Below the pieces are notes generated by a model that worked only from the letters and a program-made list of their open reading frames with translations, made no database searches and had not been told where the DNA came from. The translations under genes were made by a program, and so were the position numbers. Below are positions 8,762 through 16,521 of a stretch of DNA of 19,365 nt, piece by piece. The stretch is from an uncultured Actinomycetes bacterium (lineage in GTDB: Bacteria; Actinomycetota; Actinomycetes; Nanopelagicales; Nanopelagicaceae). Every line of letters starts with the position of its first letter. Positions within the stretch are counted from its first letter, which is position 1. The DNA lies in assembly GCA_903893085.1 (NCBI GenBank), contig CAITKS010000134.1, positions 1-19,365 of the forward strand. The letters are read 5' to 3'.

Positions 8762-9952
8762 ATGTCAAAACGTCTATTCACATCCGAGTCAGTTACAGAA
8801 GGCCATCCGGATAAGATCGCAGATCAAATTTCAGATGCGATTCTCGATTCACTGCTTTCCCAAGATTCAACGAGTCGCGTAGCAGTAGAAACGCTGATAA
8901 CAACTGGACAAGTTCACGTTGCTGGTGAAGTAACAACTAATGGTTACGCCGACGTCATGGGAATAGTTCGTGACACCGTTATCGGAATTGGTTATGACTC
9001 ATCCGTTAAAGGATTTGACGGCAACAGCTGTGGTGTATCAATCTCAATTGGTCAACAGTCACAAGATATTGCTCAAGGAGTTAATGACGCCTACGAAAAT
9101 CGTGTTTCTTCATCCGTTGATCCACTAGACCTACAAGGCGCCGGGGATCAAGGTTTGATGTTTGGTTACGCCTGCGATGACACGAAAGAGTTGATGCCGC
9201 TGCCTATCTGGTTGGCACACGAGCTAGCACAACAACTTTCAGCTGTTCGCAAGTCAGGAGCGTTGCCTTATCTTCGCCCAGATGGAAAGACTCAGGTAAC
9301 GATTGAATATGACGGAGACCGCGCCGTTGCTTTGGATACAGTTGTTATATCTAGCCAGCACGCAGAAGATGTCGACGTCGCAAAGAAATTAACGCCTGAG
9401 ATTATCGAACACGTAATCAACCCAGTCTTATCTAAAATTGATTTGCCTCGTAAGGATATGCGAACCCTGATTAACCCAACTGGGCGCTTTGTAATTGGTG
9501 GCCCAATGGGAGATGCCGGTCTTACGGGTCGCAAGATAATTGTTGACACTTATGGAGGTATGGCTCGACATGGTGGTGGTGCTTTCTCTGGAAAAGATCC
9601 ATCTAAGGTCGATCGTTCGGCGGCATATGCGATGCGCTGGGTAGCTAAGAACGTTGTAGCAGCCGGTCTAGCCCGTCGATGTGAAGTACAGGTTGCCTAC
9701 GCAATCGGTAAGGCCCAGCCAGTTGGAGTTTTTGTGGAGACTTTTGGCACCGAAACAGTTGCAGTGCAGAAGATTCAAGATGCAGTTACAACGGTCTTTG
9801 ATCTGCGACCTGCGGCGATCATTCGCGACTTAAATCTGCTACGACCTATCTATTCTCAAACTGCTGCGTACGGACACTTTGGGCGTGAACTTCCTAATTT
9901 CACTTGGGAAACGACATCTCGCGTAGAAGCACTTCGCGCAGCTGTTAATTAA
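8762..9952 (+). CDS. metK: S-adenosylmethionine synthetase
   Basis: MetK makes S-adenosylmethionine from methionine and ATP, releasing phosphate and diphosphate. It supplies methyl donors, including for RsmB encoded downstream. At 396 residues it is full length. Family signatures are GHPDK (14-18), the active-site hexapeptide GAGDQG followed by LMFGYACDD (126-140), [20 protein letters not shown] (237-256) and the P-loop-like [19 protein letters not shown] (271-289). The C-terminal [13 protein letters not shown] and YGHFGRE blocks are also normal. It lies 4 nt downstream of coaBC, as in the actinobacterial gene order. Nothing unusual was seen in the protein. Confidence 0.98.
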   Translation: MSKRLFTSESVTEGHPDKIADQISDAILDSLLSQDSTSRVAVETLITTGQVHVAGEVTTNGYADVMGIVRDTVIGIGYDSSVKGFDGNSCGVSISIGQQSQDIAQGVNDAYENRVSSSVDPLDLQGAGDQGLMFGYACDDTKELMPLPIWLAHELAQQLSAVRKSGALPYLRPDGKTQVTIEYDGDRAVALDTVVISSQHAEDVDVAKKLTPEIIEHVINPVLSKIDLPRKDMRTLINPTGRFVIGGPMGDAGLTGRKIIVDTYGGMARHGGGAFSGKDPSKVDRSAAYAMRWVAKNVVAAGLARRCEVQVAYAIGKAQPVGVFVETFGTETVAVQKIQDAVTTVFDLRPAAIIRDLNLLRPIYSQTAAYGHFGRELPNFTWETTSRVEALRAAVN

Positions 9953-9954
9953 TT

Positions 9955-9960
9955 AGGGGA
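9955..9960 (+). promoter_or_regulatory. Ribosome binding site of priA
   Basis: AGGGGA lies seven bases before the GTG at 9968. It supports this GTG over the GTG at 9961, which is one base past the site and out of frame. Confidence 0.6.
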
Positions 9961-9967
9961 GTGCGCC

Positions 9968-11848
9968 GTGTCATCTGCGCGGCCACTTCGTCTAAAGACC
10001 GAAGAAGTTTCTAGAGTAGATAAAGAGATAGCAACTTCTTTACCCGTAGCGCGTCTTTGGGTGGATAATTCGTTGTCACATCTGGATGGCAGTTATGACT
10101 ATTTGGTTCCCAAGCGTCTAGATGCACAAGTTAAAGCTGGGGTACGCGTTGGTGTTGATTTCGCTGGACGCGAAGTTGAAGCACTTGTTATAGATCGAAT
10201 TGATGCCCCATCGCACGCGGGACTTAAAACAATTGCATCGGTCTTATCACCGATTGTTGTCGCACCACCGCAATTGATCTCGTTGATAACTCAGGCTTCG
10301 CAAAGGTGGTTGGCTCACCCATATGATTTAATCAGAAGCGCGATTCCACCAAGCGTTGCCAGTGTGGATAAGAGCCTTTCCACTGAAACGGTTGCGTACT
10401 CATCTCGAGTGAAGAAAATCCACGAAGCTGCATATATCCATATACAACCTCATGAAAATGCGATAGTTAAGTTAGTTGATTTTGCCAACGGAAAGTTGTC
10501 GCTCGGTTCGGTACTTCTCATCGTGCCTGAGGAACGAGAACTTGCGCGCCTCCTTGAAATTTATGGTGATAGTGCAATTGTTCTCTCCGGATCTTTGACA
10601 AGGACAGATCGATATCGAAACTATCTATCGGCTGTCGGTGGTTCGAAAAAGTTGATCATCGGCACAAGAAGTGCAATTTTTGCATCTCCGAACGATTTGC
10701 AAACCATCATTGTCTTTCGCGAAATTTCCGAATCTCTATATGAACCCAGAAGCCCTGGATGGAATGTTAGAGACTTAGCGCTTATGCGAAGTGAGAGAGA
10801 AAGTCTCGATTTGTATTTTGCCGGCTATTCGCCATCGAGTGAGATTGCTAGTCAAATAGAAGAGGGTAAGTGCAGATATATTGGTAAAAGAAATCGCTTG
10901 AAAGTGACCAACAATCCATCGGCAAATGGTGAATTACTTCCTGGACGGATATTCGCATCAATAAGAACTGGACTGAAAACTGGACCGGTTCTTTTTCTCG
11001 TGCCTCGTAAAGGGTATGCCAGCTCACTCATGTGCAAAAAATGCAGAAATATTTCACTCTGCGAATGCGGGGGTAAGTTATCTAAATCATCGGCAACGGC
11101 TCCCGCACATTGCGTCCATTGTGGTTTGAAATCTACCTTGGATAAATGCAAGTGGTGTGGAAGCGATTCTAGGATCTTGCTAGGCCGTGGTGCAGATCGT
11201 CACGCCGAGGAAATTGGACGCGCTTTTCCTGGCTATCCTGTTTTTTATTCGAGCAGCGATAAGCCAGTTGAAGAAGTAGCAAACGAGTCGAGTTTGGTTA
11301 TCTCCACAACTGGAATGGTTCCCCGAACAAAGAATGGTTATGCCGCTGTCATATTGCTAGAAGGTGATTCATTCTTTTCATATGCTGACCTAAGAGCGCA
11401 GGAACGCGCCCGCGAGTCATTCTTTGAGGCAGCATCCCATGTCTCGATTAAAGGGGAGATAGTTACTGTGATTGATTCAACGCACCCAATTACTTCCGCG
11501 CTAACTCTTTGGAGCCCGTCCACTATGGCGGGACGGGAATTATTGGAACGTAAAGAGGTTTCTTTGCCACCGTATACGCGAGCAGTTGTTTTAGAGACGG
11601 ACACAAAGGATGCGACCGGAATCATCTCTGGAATACGTAAGGCGGTGTTCGATAAAAGATTACCAAGTTCTGTTGTTGCTCTTGGACCTTCTCAACGTTC
11701 AGGAGATCTTTCGCGAATTCTCTTGACTTGCGATATATCCCAGAGCGATGAATTCCTAAAATTTTTGCATGAATTTATCCGCCATCGTGCAATCGCCAAG
11801 AAAAGCAAGATTTTTCTCCGAGTAGATCCTTACTCTCTTTCATCCTAA
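9968..11848 (+). CDS. priA: PriA-like primosomal protein N', helicase motifs degenerate
   Basis: PriA normally recognises stalled forks and restarts replication as a helicase. Here 626 residues keep the PriA fold but not the motor. The N-terminal DNA-binding region (about 25-125) begins ARLWVDNSLSHLDGSYDYLVP. In the helicase part, no Walker A GxGKT/S motif is present, and the DEEH box region reads VFREISESLYEPRSPGW. The zinc module is intact with eight cysteines (356, 359, 365, 367, 382, 385, 394, 397). The late motif region is GYAAVILLEGDSFFSYADLRAQERA, and the C-terminal domain follows. Loss of ATPase motifs is typical of actinobacterial PriA as I know it, so this is probably a structural primosome or fork-binding protein. 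The GTG start has AGGGGA upstream. The sequence is more divergent than its neighbours. Confidence 0.88.
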   Translation: MSSARPLRLKTEEVSRVDKEIATSLPVARLWVDNSLSHLDGSYDYLVPKRLDAQVKAGVRVGVDFAGREVEALVIDRIDAPSHAGLKTIASVLSPIVVAPPQLISLITQASQRWLAHPYDLIRSAIPPSVASVDKSLSTETVAYSSRVKKIHEAAYIHIQPHENAIVKLVDFANGKLSLGSVLLIVPEERELARLLEIYGDSAIVLSGSLTRTDRYRNYLSAVGGSKKLIIGTRSAIFASPNDLQTIIVFREISESLYEPRSPGWNVRDLALMRSERESLDLYFAGYSPSSEIASQIEEGKCRYIGKRNRLKVTNNPSANGELLPGRIFASIRTGLKTGPVLFLVPRKGYASSLMCKKCRNISLCECGGKLSKSSATAPAHCVHCGLKSTLDKCKWCGSDSRILLGRGADRHAEEIGRAFPGYPVFYSSSDKPVEEVANESSLVISTTGMVPRTKNGYAAVILLEGDSFFSYADLRAQERARESFFEAASHVSIKGEIVTVIDSTHPITSALTLWSPSTMAGRELLERKEVSLPPYTRAVVLETDTKDATGIISGIRKAVFDKRLPSSVVALGPSQRSGDLSRILLTCDISQSDEFLKFLHEFIRHRAIAKKSKIFLRVDPYSLSS

Positions 11849-11862
11849 ACCTGCACCTAGGC

Positions 11863-11874
11863 TAGACTGGACTC
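11863..11874 (+). promoter_or_regulatory. Putative leaderless promoter -10 for def
   Basis: TAGACT (11863-11868), six bases, then the def ATG at 11875. There is no Shine-Dalgarno and no clear -35 box. The gap between priA and def is only 26 nt, so the promoter occupies most of it. Confidence 0.55.
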
Positions 11875-12435
11875 ATGTCTATTCAACCAATTCGTCTTTT
11901 CGGAGATCCCGTATTGGTTACGCCGGCTGCTTTAGTTGTGGACTTTGATAAAGAGTTGAGAACTTTGGTTGCTGATCTGACTGACACGATGCTGGAGGCT
12001 CCGGGTGCCGGCCTCGCCGCTCCCCAAATTGGTGTGGGGTTGCGCGTCTTTGTATGGGATGTTGATGAAGCACTTGGTCATCTGATTAATCCGACCCTTG
12101 ATTTAAGCGAGGAGTTACAAGACGGTGAAGAAGGTTGTCTCTCATTTCCGGCGCTTAGTTATGAGACCCCACGTGCTTTTCGTGCCGTTGCTAAAGGATT
12201 TAACATGTACGGGGAGCCAATAACAGTAGAGGGCACAGAACTCCTTGCGCGATGTTTGCAGCACGAGACAGATCACTTAGATGGAATAGTGTTTATCGAT
12301 CGTATGTCGCCGCAGGATCGCAAATTAGCGATGAAAGAGATACGAGAATCCGACTGGTTTGCCAGCGCGCAGACAACAGGGCTAAATCCAACAGTGAAAA
12401 TCTCTCCTCATAACATCTTCGGTCAAGGAATTTAG
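11875..12435 (+). CDS. def: Peptide deformylase
   Basis: Deformylase removes the N-formyl group from new proteins and is a metal (usually iron) hydrolase acting at the ribosome. The 186-residue protein has all three signature motifs in order: GAGLAAPQIG (44-53), EGCLS (86-90, metal ligand Cys88) and QHETDHLDG (129-137) with ligands His130 and His134 and catalytic Glu131. The length is normal. It overlaps fmt by one base (TAGTG), so the enzyme that removes the formyl group is coupled to the one that adds it, a common arrangement. The ATG at 11875 gives an N-terminus (IQPIRLFGDPVL) that matches the family start. Confidence 0.98.
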   Translation: MSIQPIRLFGDPVLVTPAALVVDFDKELRTLVADLTDTMLEAPGAGLAAPQIGVGLRVFVWDVDEALGHLINPTLDLSEELQDGEEGCLSFPALSYETPRAFRAVAKGFNMYGEPITVEGTELLARCLQHETDHLDGIVFIDRMSPQDRKLAMKEIRESDWFASAQTTGLNPTVKISPHNIFGQGI

Positions 12436-13352
12436 TGCGCATTTGTATAGCGGCAACACCAAGTGTTGCGTTGCCTACTTTAAACCAGATACTAAAGAGC
12501 GGTCACGAAATTGTTTCGGTAATAACCAGACCTGATGCATTAGCGGGGCGGGGACGTACTTTAAAGGCAAGTGCTGTCTCTGATTGGGCCATAGCCAACA
12601 ATGTTCCACTTCATAAACCAACTACCGCAGATGAAATCGCATCTCTGGTTTCCCACTGCGACCTGGTCGTGACTATTGGTTTCGGCGTTCTATTACCCGA
12701 AGCGATTCTAAAGATTCCAAAATTTGGTTTTATAAATCTACATTTTTCACTTCTGCCACGCTGGAGAGGAGCGGCTCCAGTCCAACGTGCACTTGAAGCG
12801 GGGGACACATCAACAGGAGTGACGGTCTTTCAGTTAGATGCCGGAATGGATACTGGACCAATTTATTCATCCAAAGCGATCGATATTGACTCAACCATTA
12901 ATACAGCCGAACTTCTCGAACTACTTTCGAATATTGGCGTCTCTGCTGTACTTGATGCTGTCGCTGCAATCGAAAATGGCAACACACCCAATAAGCAGCC
13001 CCTTGAAGGTGTGACTCGCGCCGACAAGTTAAGCAGCGAAGAGGCTCAGATCGATTGGTCAATGAGTTCTGCAACAATCGTAAATAAAGTTCGAGCTTTT
13101 TATCCCAATCCAGGAACGTGGAGTACTTTCCGAGGCTTGAAAATCAAAATCGACGCTGCCGTTCTTCACGAGTTAATTTTGAAGCCCGGTGTAATTTCGC
13201 TCCAAGATAAGAAAGTGCTGGTCGGAACAGGCGATGGTTCTGTCGAATTATTAAAGGTTAAACCTTCTGGTAAAAATGAAATGTCAGCGCAGTCATGGGC
13301 CAATGGACTTCATTTGATTTCCGATGAAAGTTTTGAGCGAGAAAATGGTTGA
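12435..13352 (+). CDS. fmt: Methionyl-tRNA formyltransferase
   Basis: Fmt transfers a formyl group from 10-formyltetrahydrofolate to initiator Met-tRNA. The 305-residue protein has the N-terminal formyltransferase domain (about 1-185) with the catalytic triad Asn101, His103 and Asp139 in FINLHFSLLPRWRGAAPVQ and DAGMDTGPI. The C-terminal tRNA-contact domain (about 200-300) includes KLSSEEAQIDW and VRAFYPNPGTWS. The start is GTG, sharing its G with the def stop TAG. The 3' end overlaps the next gene by 8 or 29 nt depending on the rsmB start. Confidence 0.97.
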   Translation: MRICIAATPSVALPTLNQILKSGHEIVSVITRPDALAGRGRTLKASAVSDWAIANNVPLHKPTTADEIASLVSHCDLVVTIGFGVLLPEAILKIPKFGFINLHFSLLPRWRGAAPVQRALEAGDTSTGVTVFQLDAGMDTGPIYSSKAIDIDSTINTAELLELLSNIGVSAVLDAVAAIENGNTPNKQPLEGVTRADKLSSEEAQIDWSMSSATIVNKVRAFYPNPGTWSTFRGLKIKIDAAVLHELILKPGVISLQDKKVLVGTGDGSVELLKVKPSGKNEMSAQSWANGLHLISDESFERENG

Positions 13353-14712
13353 GGCTAGACGGAACACCTTTAAATCTCCCAAGCCAGACCGAGTTCGATT
13401 ATTAGTCTTCGATATCCTTCAGGAAGTCAATCGTTCTGATGGCTACTCCAATCTTCTTCTGCCGCAAGCCTTGGCCGATGCCGATTTCGAACAACGCGAC
13501 AAGGGTTTCGCGACTGAACTTCTTTATGGAACTCTTCGCATGCAAGGACGTCATGATTACATTGCATCACAAGTATCAGATCGTAAATGGAGCGAGGTGG
13601 ATGCCGGAATAGTCGACGTAGTGCGACTGGGTGCCCATCAACTATTTGAAATGCGAGTACCTTCACATGCGGCAGTATCTGCGACAGTGGAATTGGCTCG
13701 CAAAGTAATCGGAGAATCGAAAGCATCATTTGTAAATGCGTTGCTTCGAAAAATGAGCGCACAGACCCTTGATCAGTGGCTTGAGCCGGTGCGTGAGATC
13801 AAAGACTCAGTCACTCGATTATCGATCATGTATTCACATCCGGAATGGATAGTTTCCGCCTATTTTGACTTGCTACGAGATTATGAAGAAGTTGAGAAAC
13901 TTCTGTCAGCAAATAATCTTCCAGCGAGTCCAACTTTAGTTTGGTGGCCGGGACGTTCCACCAGGGAAGAGTTTGTCGAACTTGGTGCAGTTTCAACTCA
14001 ATATTCACCGTATGGTTTGAAGTACGAAGGTACGCCGGTCTCTTTAGAGGCGATTCGTCATCGCCGTGCTGGCGTGCAAGACGAAGGTTCTCAACTAGTT
14101 GCATCAATTTTTGCATCCGTTGTTCAAAGTCAAGGCACTTGGTTAGATATATGCGCAGGCCCTGGAGGCAAAGCGGCGTTACTTTCATCTCTTGCCAAGG
14201 AGTCAGGCAAAGACTTCACCGCCAATGAAATATCTAAGCCAAGAGCAGAACTTGTTAAGCAGGTGATCGGATCTGCTCGCTTATGGGTTGGAGATGGACG
14301 CGAGATTGCCTCCCATGGTGAAAAATTCGGTGCAATTTTAGCTGACGTACCTTGCACGGGTTTGGGAGCGTTGCGCCGTCGTCCAGAAGTTCGTTGGCGA
14401 CGTCAAGTGAGCGATCTTCGCGCGCTCACCCAGTTGCAACGCGAAATCAGTGATTCAGCTATTTCAGTTTTATCAGACGATGGATACTTCGCTTATGCAA
14501 CATGTTCGCCTCACTTGGCCGAGACGAGTATTCAAGTAAAGGATATTTTGAACAACCACCCAGAATTGGAATTGATTGACCTTACCGATCATATTCCGAC
14601 CAATCTAAACGGAGCTATTCGTGACGGAGCGCTCTCACTTTGGACTCACAGACATGAAACAGATGCCATGTACATGGCGATTTTCCATAAGAAGAAAGCG
14701 GTCAGCCTTTAG
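13345..14712 (+). CDS. rsmB: 16S rRNA (cytosine-C5) methyltransferase
   Basis: RsmB (Sun/Fmu) methylates a cytosine in 16S rRNA using SAM. The N-terminal third is a NusB-like RNA-binding domain (VRLLVFDILQEV, then FATELLYGTLRMQGRHDYI and FVNALLRKM). The C-terminal Rossmann methyltransferase has the SAM motif LDICAGPGGKAALL (from about residue 267). Both cysteines of the m5C mechanism are present: DVPCTGLGALRRRPEVRWR (Cys337) and the catalytic YATCSPHLAE (Cys387). Two ATGs are possible. The one at 13345, used here, gives 455 residues and an 8-nt overlap with fmt, with a purine-rich GAGCGAG just before it. The one at 13324 adds seven residues and a 29-nt overlap. The conserved domain starts after both, so the choice is uncertain. 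Confidence 0.95.
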   Translation: MVEARRNTFKSPKPDRVRLLVFDILQEVNRSDGYSNLLLPQALADADFEQRDKGFATELLYGTLRMQGRHDYIASQVSDRKWSEVDAGIVDVVRLGAHQLFEMRVPSHAAVSATVELARKVIGESKASFVNALLRKMSAQTLDQWLEPVREIKDSVTRLSIMYSHPEWIVSAYFDLLRDYEEVEKLLSANNLPASPTLVWWPGRSTREEFVELGAVSTQYSPYGLKYEGTPVSLEAIRHRRAGVQDEGSQLVASIFASVVQSQGTWLDICAGPGGKAALLSSLAKESGKDFTANEISKPRAELVKQVIGSARLWVGDGREIASHGEKFGAILADVPCTGLGALRRRPEVRWRRQVSDLRALTQLQREISDSAISVLSDDGYFAYATCSPHLAETSIQVKDILNNHPELELIDLTDHIPTNLNGAIRDGALSLWTHRHETDAMYMAIFHKKKAVSL

Positions 14713-14721
14713 GCTTAGTCG
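14710..14721 (+). promoter_or_regulatory. Putative leaderless -10 element for rpe
   Basis: TAGGCT (14710-14715) is followed by six bases and the ATG at 14722. The hexamer starts with the rsmB stop codon TAG (14710-14712). The embedded AGG could be a weak Shine-Dalgarno instead. Confidence 0.4.
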
Positions 14722-15387
14722 ATGGAGAAGTCAAGAGAGATTCGAATTACTCCGAGTGTTTTAAACGCCGATCGCGAGAATTTAGGTCATGAGATTGCTC
14801 GGATTGCGGCCGTCTCTGATCTCTTGCACTTAGATGTTATGGATGACATCTTCGTTCCTAATTTAACGTGGGACTTCGCTGCGGCTGAAGCAATTATCAA
14901 AGCGTCACCGTTACCGGTAGATGCTCACTTAATGATCACAGACGTGGATCGAATCGCACTTGATTACGCAGCGATTGGAACATCCAGCGTAACTATTCAT
15001 GCTGAAGCCTCCGTCACACCGCGTGCCACTTTACAAGCGATTCGAAAGTCTGGATCCAGAGCGGGATTAGCGCTCAAGCCGGGAACCAAGATTGCCGAAT
15101 ACCAAGATTTATTGGATGTAGTCGATATGTTTTTAATTATGACAGTGGAGCCAGGTTTTGGTGGACAGAGTTTTATGTCAGATATGATGGAAAAAGTTAG
15201 GCAGACCCGAAAGATTATTGGTCAACGCCCCATTTGGTTACAAGTAGATGGTGGTATTTCACTGGATACGATCTCAATCGCCTTAGATGCTGGAGCCGAT
15301 ACCTTCGTTGCTGGGTCTGCAGTCTTTAATTCACCTGATCCAGCCGAGATGGTAAAAATGCTCCGTCAAAGAGCAACTGGTATCTAG
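14722..15387 (+). CDS. rpe: Ribulose-phosphate 3-epimerase
   Basis: Rpe interconverts ribulose 5-phosphate and xylulose 5-phosphate in the pentose phosphate pathway. The 221-residue TIM barrel has ITPSVLNAD at the start and the metal ligands His36 and Asp38 in HLDVMDDIFVPNLTW. His69 is in DAHLM and Asp176 in VDGGIS. Further signatures are GLALKPGT (115-122) and the phosphate-binding MTVEPGFGGQSF (140-151). The common MDG turn is MDD here, a position that also varies elsewhere. It follows rsmB by 9 nt, the same order as fmu-rpe in Mycobacterium. Confidence 0.97.
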   Translation: MEKSREIRITPSVLNADRENLGHEIARIAAVSDLLHLDVMDDIFVPNLTWDFAAAEAIIKASPLPVDAHLMITDVDRIALDYAAIGTSSVTIHAEASVTPRATLQAIRKSGSRAGLALKPGTKIAEYQDLLDVVDMFLIMTVEPGFGGQSFMSDMMEKVRQTRKIIGQRPIWLQVDGGISLDTISIALDAGADTFVAGSAVFNSPDPAEMVKMLRQRATGI

Positions 15388-15399
15388 TAAAGTACGCAC
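15388..15399 (+). promoter_or_regulatory. Putative leaderless -10 element for hisE-hisG
   Basis: TAAAGT (15388-15393) directly follows the rpe stop TAG (15385-15387). Six bases separate it from the ATG at 15400. No Shine-Dalgarno is visible, which makes leaderless initiation the simplest reading. It would start a separate hisEG transcript. Confidence 0.55.
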
Positions 15400-15663
15400 A
15401 TGAAGACTTTCGATCAACTCTTTGAAGAACTAGCAAAAAAGATTGAAAGTGCTGACGCCGAATCAGGAACTGTTGCGGCAGTAAATGGTGGGGTTCATAA
15501 CATTGGCAAGAAGGTCCTAGAAGAGGCTGGTGAAGTATGGCTGGCGGCCGAACACGAGAGTAATGAGGCCCTTGCCGAAGAGATTAGCCAACTTATTTAT
15601 CACTTGCAGACTTTAATGTTGGCTCGAGGTCTAACCCCAACTGATATTTATCGTTACCTATAG
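15400..15663 (+). CDS. hisE: Phosphoribosyl-ATP pyrophosphatase
   Basis: HisE hydrolyses phosphoribosyl-ATP to phosphoribosyl-AMP, the second step of histidine synthesis. This is a free-standing 87-residue MazG-like helical protein, not fused to HisI. It begins [14 protein letters not shown]. The metal-binding ExxE stretch is [17 protein letters not shown] (37-53) and the second acidic helix is [19 protein letters not shown] (60-78). The form EISQLxYHLQ matches actinobacterial HisE. It lies 12 nt after rpe and 12 nt before hisG, so enzymes 1 and 2 of the pathway are paired, as in Mycobacterium (hisE-hisG). Confidence 0.96.
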   Translation: MKTFDQLFEELAKKIESADAESGTVAAVNGGVHNIGKKVLEEAGEVWLAAEHESNEALAEEISQLIYHLQTLMLARGLTPTDIYRYL

Positions 15664-15675
15664 AAACGAGTTCTT

Positions 15676-16521
15676 GTGTTAAAAATTGCAGTCCCAAACA
15701 AGGGTTCACTTGCTGATGATTCCATTGCCATCTTGAAAGAAGCTGGATACCGTCAAAGAGTAGATTCAAGAGACCTTATTTTGACGGATCAAGAGAATGG
15801 CGTCGAGTTCTACTACCTACGACCACGCGACATCGCGCTCTATGTTGGAACTGGAGAACTCGAAGCTGGCATCACAGGTCGCGATTTATTGATTGATTCT
15901 GGAGCTAAGGCATCAGAGATTTTATCCCTTGACTTTGGAGGATCAACATTTCGATTTGCCGGGCCTGCTAGTAAGAGTTGGGAGATTAAAGATATTGCAG
16001 GTAAGCGAATCGCGACTGCATATCCAGGTTTGGTTAATGATTTTCTTAACAGAAACAGCATCAAATCCGATGTGGTTCGCCTAGATGGCGCTGTTGAAAG
16101 CAGTGTACGTCTTGGAGTCGCTGACGTTATCGCTGACGTTGTCAGTACGGGTAACACTCTAAGACAGGCTGGGCTAGCAATCTTTGGTGATCCAATTTTG
16201 CAGAGTGAAGCAATTCTGATTTCTCGAGAGGGTGCAAAGCTAGCTGCAGAACTTGAGATCTTGTTGCGACGGTTACAAGGTGTTGTGACTGCGCGTCAGT
16301 ACGTATTACTTGATTATGACATTCCTAAAGTAAGTGTTGATAAGGCCTGCGCGATTACACCAGGACTGGAATCGCCCACCATTTCCCCCCTACAAAAAAC
16401 TGATTGGGTTGCGGTTCGTGCCATGGTTTTACGTAAGGACACAAACAGGTTAATGGATGAGCTTTGGGCACTTGGTGCTCGCGGAATTCTGGTTACTGAT
16501 ATTCACGCTTGCCGCTTATAG
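15676..16521 (+). CDS. hisG: ATP phosphoribosyltransferase, long form
   Basis: HisG condenses ATP and PRPP in the first and feedback-controlled step of histidine synthesis. The 281-residue protein is the long form. It has a periplasmic-binding-protein-like catalytic part (LKIAVPNKGSLADDS, DLILTDQENGVEF, VGTGELEAGITGRDLL). The PRPP-binding loop region DVIADVVSTGNTLRQAGL (about 150-167) follows. The C-terminal ACT-like regulatory domain (about 205-281) ends GARGILVTDIHACRL. It therefore does not need HisZ, and histidine inhibition is expected. The start is GTG with only a weak GAG upstream. Its stop TAG lies inside the end of serB on the other strand. Confidence 0.96.
   Translation: MLKIAVPNKGSLADDSIAILKEAGYRQRVDSRDLILTDQENGVEFYYLRPRDIALYVGTGELEAGITGRDLLIDSGAKASEILSLDFGGSTFRFAGPASKSWEIKDIAGKRIATAYPGLVNDFLNRNSIKSDVVRLDGAVESSVRLGVADVIADVVSTGNTLRQAGLAIFGDPILQSEAILISREGAKLAAELEILLRRLQGVVTARQYVLLDYDIPKVSVDKACAITPGLESPTISPLQKTDWVAVRAMVLRKDTNRLMDELWALGARGILVTDIHACRL

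Noticed and set aside
8740..8765. A SAM riboswitch upstream of metK
   Set aside because: Only four bases separate coaBC and metK, and no leader structure can be accommodated.
13826..14188. Reading frames of 95-120 residues overlapping rsmB on both strands
   Set aside because: They are inside a well-supported methyltransferase gene and show no motifs.
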